Below are positions 61,204-63,820 of a DNA stretch of 63,820 nucleotides, in pieces. Origin of the DNA: Planctomycetota bacterium (GTDB lineage Bacteria; Planctomycetota; Phycisphaerae; Phycisphaerales; SM1A02); NCBI GenBank assembly GCA_026386795.1, contig JAPLMU010000047.1:1-63820 (forward strand). Direction: 5' to 3'. Position 1 is the first letter of the stretch. Each line of letters opens with the position of its first letter. The translations under genes were made by a program, and so were the position numbers. The notes under the pieces are model-generated. The model made no database searches. It saw only the letters and a program-made list of their open reading frames with translations, and had not been told where the DNA came from.

Positions 61204-62340
61204 TTAGTGATTGGATGCGGTCCGCAATCGTTCCATGGTCTGCGCGGCCGCGCCGTCATTGATTGCAGCCGTGGCGAGTCGCATTCCTGACGGAAGATCG
61301 TTCGCCAGCCCAGCAGCCATGATGGCTAGTCCGGCGTTGACTACAGCCATATCGCGGCGCGCACCGCGTTCGTTCCCATTCAGAATCGACATGAGTAGAT
61401 CGGCGGCATCTTCAAGGTCACCAACAATCAACGCTGAGTGTGGGGCAGCCGCAACACCAAGGTCATTTGCTGTCAACACACGTTCGGCCACGGAACCGTT
61501 GCTCACTTCAGCAATCATGGTGGGCGAAGAAATGGAACATTCATCAAGTCCATCAAGTCCATGCATGACAATGGCGCGCTCCACACCAAGTATTGCCAAA
61601 GCATCCGCTACTGGTCGAACGAACTGTGGCGCATACACGCCAACTATTTGTCGCCGCGCACCCGCAGGATTAGTGAGTGGTCCCAAGAGGTTGAAAATGG
61701 TGGGAATTCCCAAAGCCTTTCGTACCGGCATGACATGACGTGTGGCTGGGTGATGATGAATCGCAAAGCAGAAACAAATGCCAGCTTCATCCATGCATCG
61801 TCGTTGTGTTTCACGACCGGCGTCAACATTCACCCCAAGTTGCATCAAGACCTCGGCACTCCCGCGCCCAGTCCGGCTTCGATTGCCATGTTTGGCCACC
61901 TTTGCACCCGCAGCGGCAGCAATGATGGCGGCGACTGTTGAGACATTGAAGAGCTTGGCGGTGCCACCAGTACCCGCCGTATCAAGAAGCGCACTCGCTG
62001 GAACACCGGTGTCAAGCCGGTCAACATGGGCGCGCATGGCACTCGCGGCCCCAGCGAGCTCGTCAGCGGTGGGTATGCGTGTCGCCATCAATGCGAGCAA
62101 TGCACCCACCTCGGCGTGGTGGCATTCACCGGACATTAAGCACGCAAATGCTGCCTGAGACTCCTCTAAACCAAGTGTTCGACCACTAACAAGCGTGGCA
62201 ATGAACGGCGTCAGGTCGCCACTCACAGGCGGCCGCGCAAATTCAGGCAATCCGTTTGCATTCTGCGGAGTAGGCACAGCGCGATGGTACGCCTCCGTAG
62301 ACTCCGCGGCGTGCAGATCATCGCCGAGAGCATCGTCCAT
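61204..62340 (-). CDS. trpD: Anthranilate phosphoribosyltransferase
   Basis: Tryptophan-pathway enzyme joining anthranilate to PRPP. The PRPP loop is LLDTAGTGGTAKLFNVST, and the anthranilate/metal region is KHGNRSRTGRGSAEVLMQLG (Arg-Thr-Gly where Ser-Ser-Lys is common). GPLTNPAGARRQIVGVYAP is present. The N-terminal 40 residues before LTPFIATLVSGRTLG are not family-like, so GTG 62226 could be the true start; with ATG 62340 the gene lies only 3 bp from the lgt start. No other trp gene is in the window. Confidence 0.9.
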   Translation of the reverse strand: MDDALGDDLHAAESTEAYHRAVPTPQNANGLPEFARPPVSGDLTPFIATLVSGRTLGLEESQAAFACLMSGECHHAEVGALLALMATRIPTADELAGAASAMRAHVDRLDTGVPASALLDTAGTGGTAKLFNVSTVAAIIAAAAGAKVAKHGNRSRTGRGSAEVLMQLGVNVDAGRETQRRCMDEAGICFCFAIHHHPATRHVMPVRKALGIPTIFNLLGPLTNPAGARRQIVGVYAPQFVRPVADALAILGVERAIVMHGLDGLDECSISSPTMIAEVSNGSVAERVLTANDLGVAAAPHSALIVGDLEDAADLLMSILNGNERGARRDMAVVNAGLAIMAAGLANDLPSGMRLATAAINDGAAAQTMERLRTASNH

Positions 62341-62343
62341 TCG

Positions 62344-63273
62344 ATGGGTCCATTCGCCCTACGGTTTACCGACACGATTGGGGTCCGTTGGTACGGGATT
62401 TCCTACGCGATGGGATTTGTTGTTGCCTGGCAGTTGTTGCGCTGGCTAGCAAAAACAGGGCGAACACAACTGAAGCCAGCACTGGTTGGCGATTACATCA
62501 CTTGGTGCATTGCGGGCGTGGTACTTGGTGGTCGTCTTGGTCACGTACTTTTTTATGACCACTTCTTACTTTGGAAATTTTCAACAGACATCCCGTTCTG
62601 GGGTGTCCTAGAGATTCATAAGGGTGGCATGTCGAGCCACGGCGGGATCATTGGTGTGGTGGTGGTCACTGTGTTGTTCGCAAGGCGAGTTGGTATTTCT
62701 TCACTCGGACTTGTTGATACCGCCGCGTTTATGACACCACCCGGACTTATGTTTGGTCGGCTTGCAAATTGGGTGAACGGTGAACTATGGGGCAAAGTGT
62801 TACCAAGTTCCATGCAGGCGACACCTCCGTGGTGGAGCGTTAAGTATCCAGACGAAGCTCTTGTATTAGCGCCAACGCCCGATGCGTATGTTGCAGCGAA
62901 GCACCTTCACGCCATGGTGTATGCCGGCAACGCCCAGGCAATGCAGGATATTGCGGTGCTTGTTCCAGCGCGCTATCCAAACAACTTCATTCAGGCATTT
63001 ACCGACGGACCACTGTTGATGTTGGCGCTTGTGATTGTGTGGTGGAAACCACGACACGCAGGAGCGCTGACGGGCACATTCCTCATTGCGTATGGCATTC
63101 TGCGCAATATCAGCGAGCAATATCGAGAGCCCGATGACGGGGTGTTCACTATTGGCCCCGCGACATTACCAATGATGGTGTCTGCACTGATGGTGGTGCT
63201 TGGATTTGCAGTGACTATCTATTCAACACGTGCTCGCGGTCCACTTATAGGTGGGGTTGCGCCGCGGGCGTAG
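62344..63273 (+). CDS. lgt: Prolipoprotein diacylglyceryl transferase
   Basis: Integral membrane enzyme adding diacylglycerol to lipobox Cys. Motifs are FALRFTDTIGVRWYGISYAM, LGGRLGHVLFYD, and HKGGMSSHGGIIGVVV (the family signature with His and Gly residues), followed by GRLANWVNGELWG (GRxxNFxN-type). About seven helices are seen. ATG 62344 begins with GPFALRF, near the family's usual N-terminus; an earlier ATG in frame at 62284 would overlap trpD. It makes the several lipoproteins seen in this window functional. Its 3' end overlaps the convergent SOUL gene by 29 bases. Confidence 0.94.
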   Translation: MGPFALRFTDTIGVRWYGISYAMGFVVAWQLLRWLAKTGRTQLKPALVGDYITWCIAGVVLGGRLGHVLFYDHFLLWKFSTDIPFWGVLEIHKGGMSSHGGIIGVVVVTVLFARRVGISSLGLVDTAAFMTPPGLMFGRLANWVNGELWGKVLPSSMQATPPWWSVKYPDEALVLAPTPDAYVAAKHLHAMVYAGNAQAMQDIAVLVPARYPNNFIQAFTDGPLLMLALVIVWWKPRHAGALTGTFLIAYGILRNISEQYREPDDGVFTIGPATLPMMVSALMVVLGFAVTIYSTRARGPLIGGVAPRA

Positions 63274-63820
63274 TTGGGGCGGACGGTGTCGTGGGTGATG
63301 CGGGCGTTGTTGGTGCCACTGGGGCTATCGGCATCACCGGCGTTGTTGGTGTTACTGGCGTTTCACCGTTTACAGCGGCAGCGGTAGTTCCCTTTCGACG
63401 AACAACAATCTGCACTTCACTCCACTTGTTCTTCATAGGAACTTGTGGGCCGTTGTAATTCAATCCGCGCGGGTCTCCGGTCGCCTCCCAATCAGATTGT
63501 GCAGCGAGCCATGTTGAGAGTGTTTCCATGCCAGAGTTCACGGTTCCCATACCGTAACCACCACGCATACCAATGGAAAGCACAGTGATCTCAGGGGTAT
63601 CAACAACCTTGATTCGACCATCAGCACCGGTTGGTCCAAGGTCGGATTTTCGATAAAGGAAACTCATCGTCCACGAGCCCTCCGCGTCTTGCATCGGCGC
63701 AAGTGGAGCGCGTTCGCCGGATGGTTTGTAATCCATTTCAACCGGGCTCGTCATGGCAATGTCGCGGCTCTTGATGTGGTTAAAAAGCGGCCAGAAACCA
63801 ACATTCATTCCAAAGTTGCT
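63245..63820 (-). CDS. SOUL heme-binding-type protein, 5' end outside the window
   Basis: The frame is open at the right edge: Ser-Asn-Phe-Gly precede a Met at 63808, so the true start is outside. Its domain matches SOUL/HBP: NHIKSRDIAMTSPVEMDY, then MSFLYRKSDLGPTG and VLSIGMRGGYGMGT. The C-terminal 40 residues are a Pro/Thr/Ala tail (VTPTTPVMPIAPVAPTTPAS), like the linker of the lipoprotein at 5859-7184. Heme binding is inferred from family. It overlaps the lgt end. Confidence 0.85.
   Translation of the reverse strand, partial: SNFGMNVGFWPLFNHIKSRDIAMTSPVEMDYKPSGERAPLAPMQDAEGSWTMSFLYRKSDLGPTGADGRIKVVDTPEITVLSIGMRGGYGMGTVNSGMETLSTWLAAQSDWEATGDPRGLNYNGPQVPMKNKWSEVQIVVRRKGTTAAAVNGETPVTPTTPVMPIAPVAPTTPASPTTPSAPTTPAAQPHL

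Overview
The window looks like chromosomal DNA from a planctomycete, most likely near the Phycisphaerae. I infer this from the gene families, not from a marker gene. Two neighbouring secreted proteins carry dockerin-like repeats of the form D-x-D-G-x-G-x-V-x-GADLG-x-LL-x-x-WG. There is a long MoxR/DUF58/BatA/VWA/coiled-coil/QW-repeat operon. Redoxin and cytochrome c proteins are paired, Shine-Dalgarno sites are mostly weak, and GTG or TTG starts are common. Coding density is very high, and no stretch without a gene exceeds about 380 bp. I saw no rRNA, tRNA, CRISPR array, insertion sequence or phage gene.

Layout. 0-7.2 kb (minus strand): the DNA polymerase III delta' subunit (cut by the window edge), an arylsulfotransferase-like protein and a YHYH protein that both carry dockerin-like repeats, a cytochrome c fusion protein with its redoxin lipoprotein, and a Pro/Thr-rich lipoprotein. 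7.3-15 kb (plus): FlgM-like protein, a run of three amidohydrolase modules (the first two look like one gene split by a frameshift), a DEAD-box RNA helicase and a small membrane protein. 15-20 kb (minus): two membrane proteins, YceI, ParB with two perfect parS-like palindromes, and a beta-CASP nuclease. 20-34 kb: an aldo/keto reductase, an isolated nuoA, and most of an Ebo metabolite-traffic gene set split into two minus-strand blocks (eboE-eboC; htrA-eboD-small protein-eboB). Between the blocks lie a sialate O-acetylesterase, a small membrane protein and an MFS transporter gene broken by a 10-bp tandem duplication.

34-45 kb: SpoU methyltransferase, a cupredoxin with a glycosyltransferase, lipoyl synthase, PilZ, M16 peptidase, RecO, a PleD-like diguanylate cyclase, an Hpt protein, an RNase Z-like hydrolase, DnaA and MutM. 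45.3-58.7 kb (plus): an uninterrupted eight-gene operon running MoxR ATPase, DUF58, BatA/VWA, VWA with a glutamine-amidotransferase-like domain, a 1213-residue membrane-anchored coiled-coil protein, a Gln/Gly-rich protein, a QW-repeat protein and an unknown secreted protein. 58.7-63.8 kb: ComEC with a degenerate C-terminal hydrolase domain, TrpD, Lgt and a SOUL-family protein running off the right edge.

How the genes work together. The MoxR operon looks like one envelope-associated machine, and almost all its genes overlap or abut. The Ebo genes probably share one pathway with the protease, thioredoxin and peptidase genes coupled to them. PilZ, diguanylate cyclase and Hpt form a c-di-GMP/phosphorelay neighbourhood. 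Two genes carry frameshifts at short tandem repeats: a (GC)4 run and a perfect 10-bp duplication. These could be recent lesions or phase-variable sites. No search or alignment was run; all family calls are from reading motifs.
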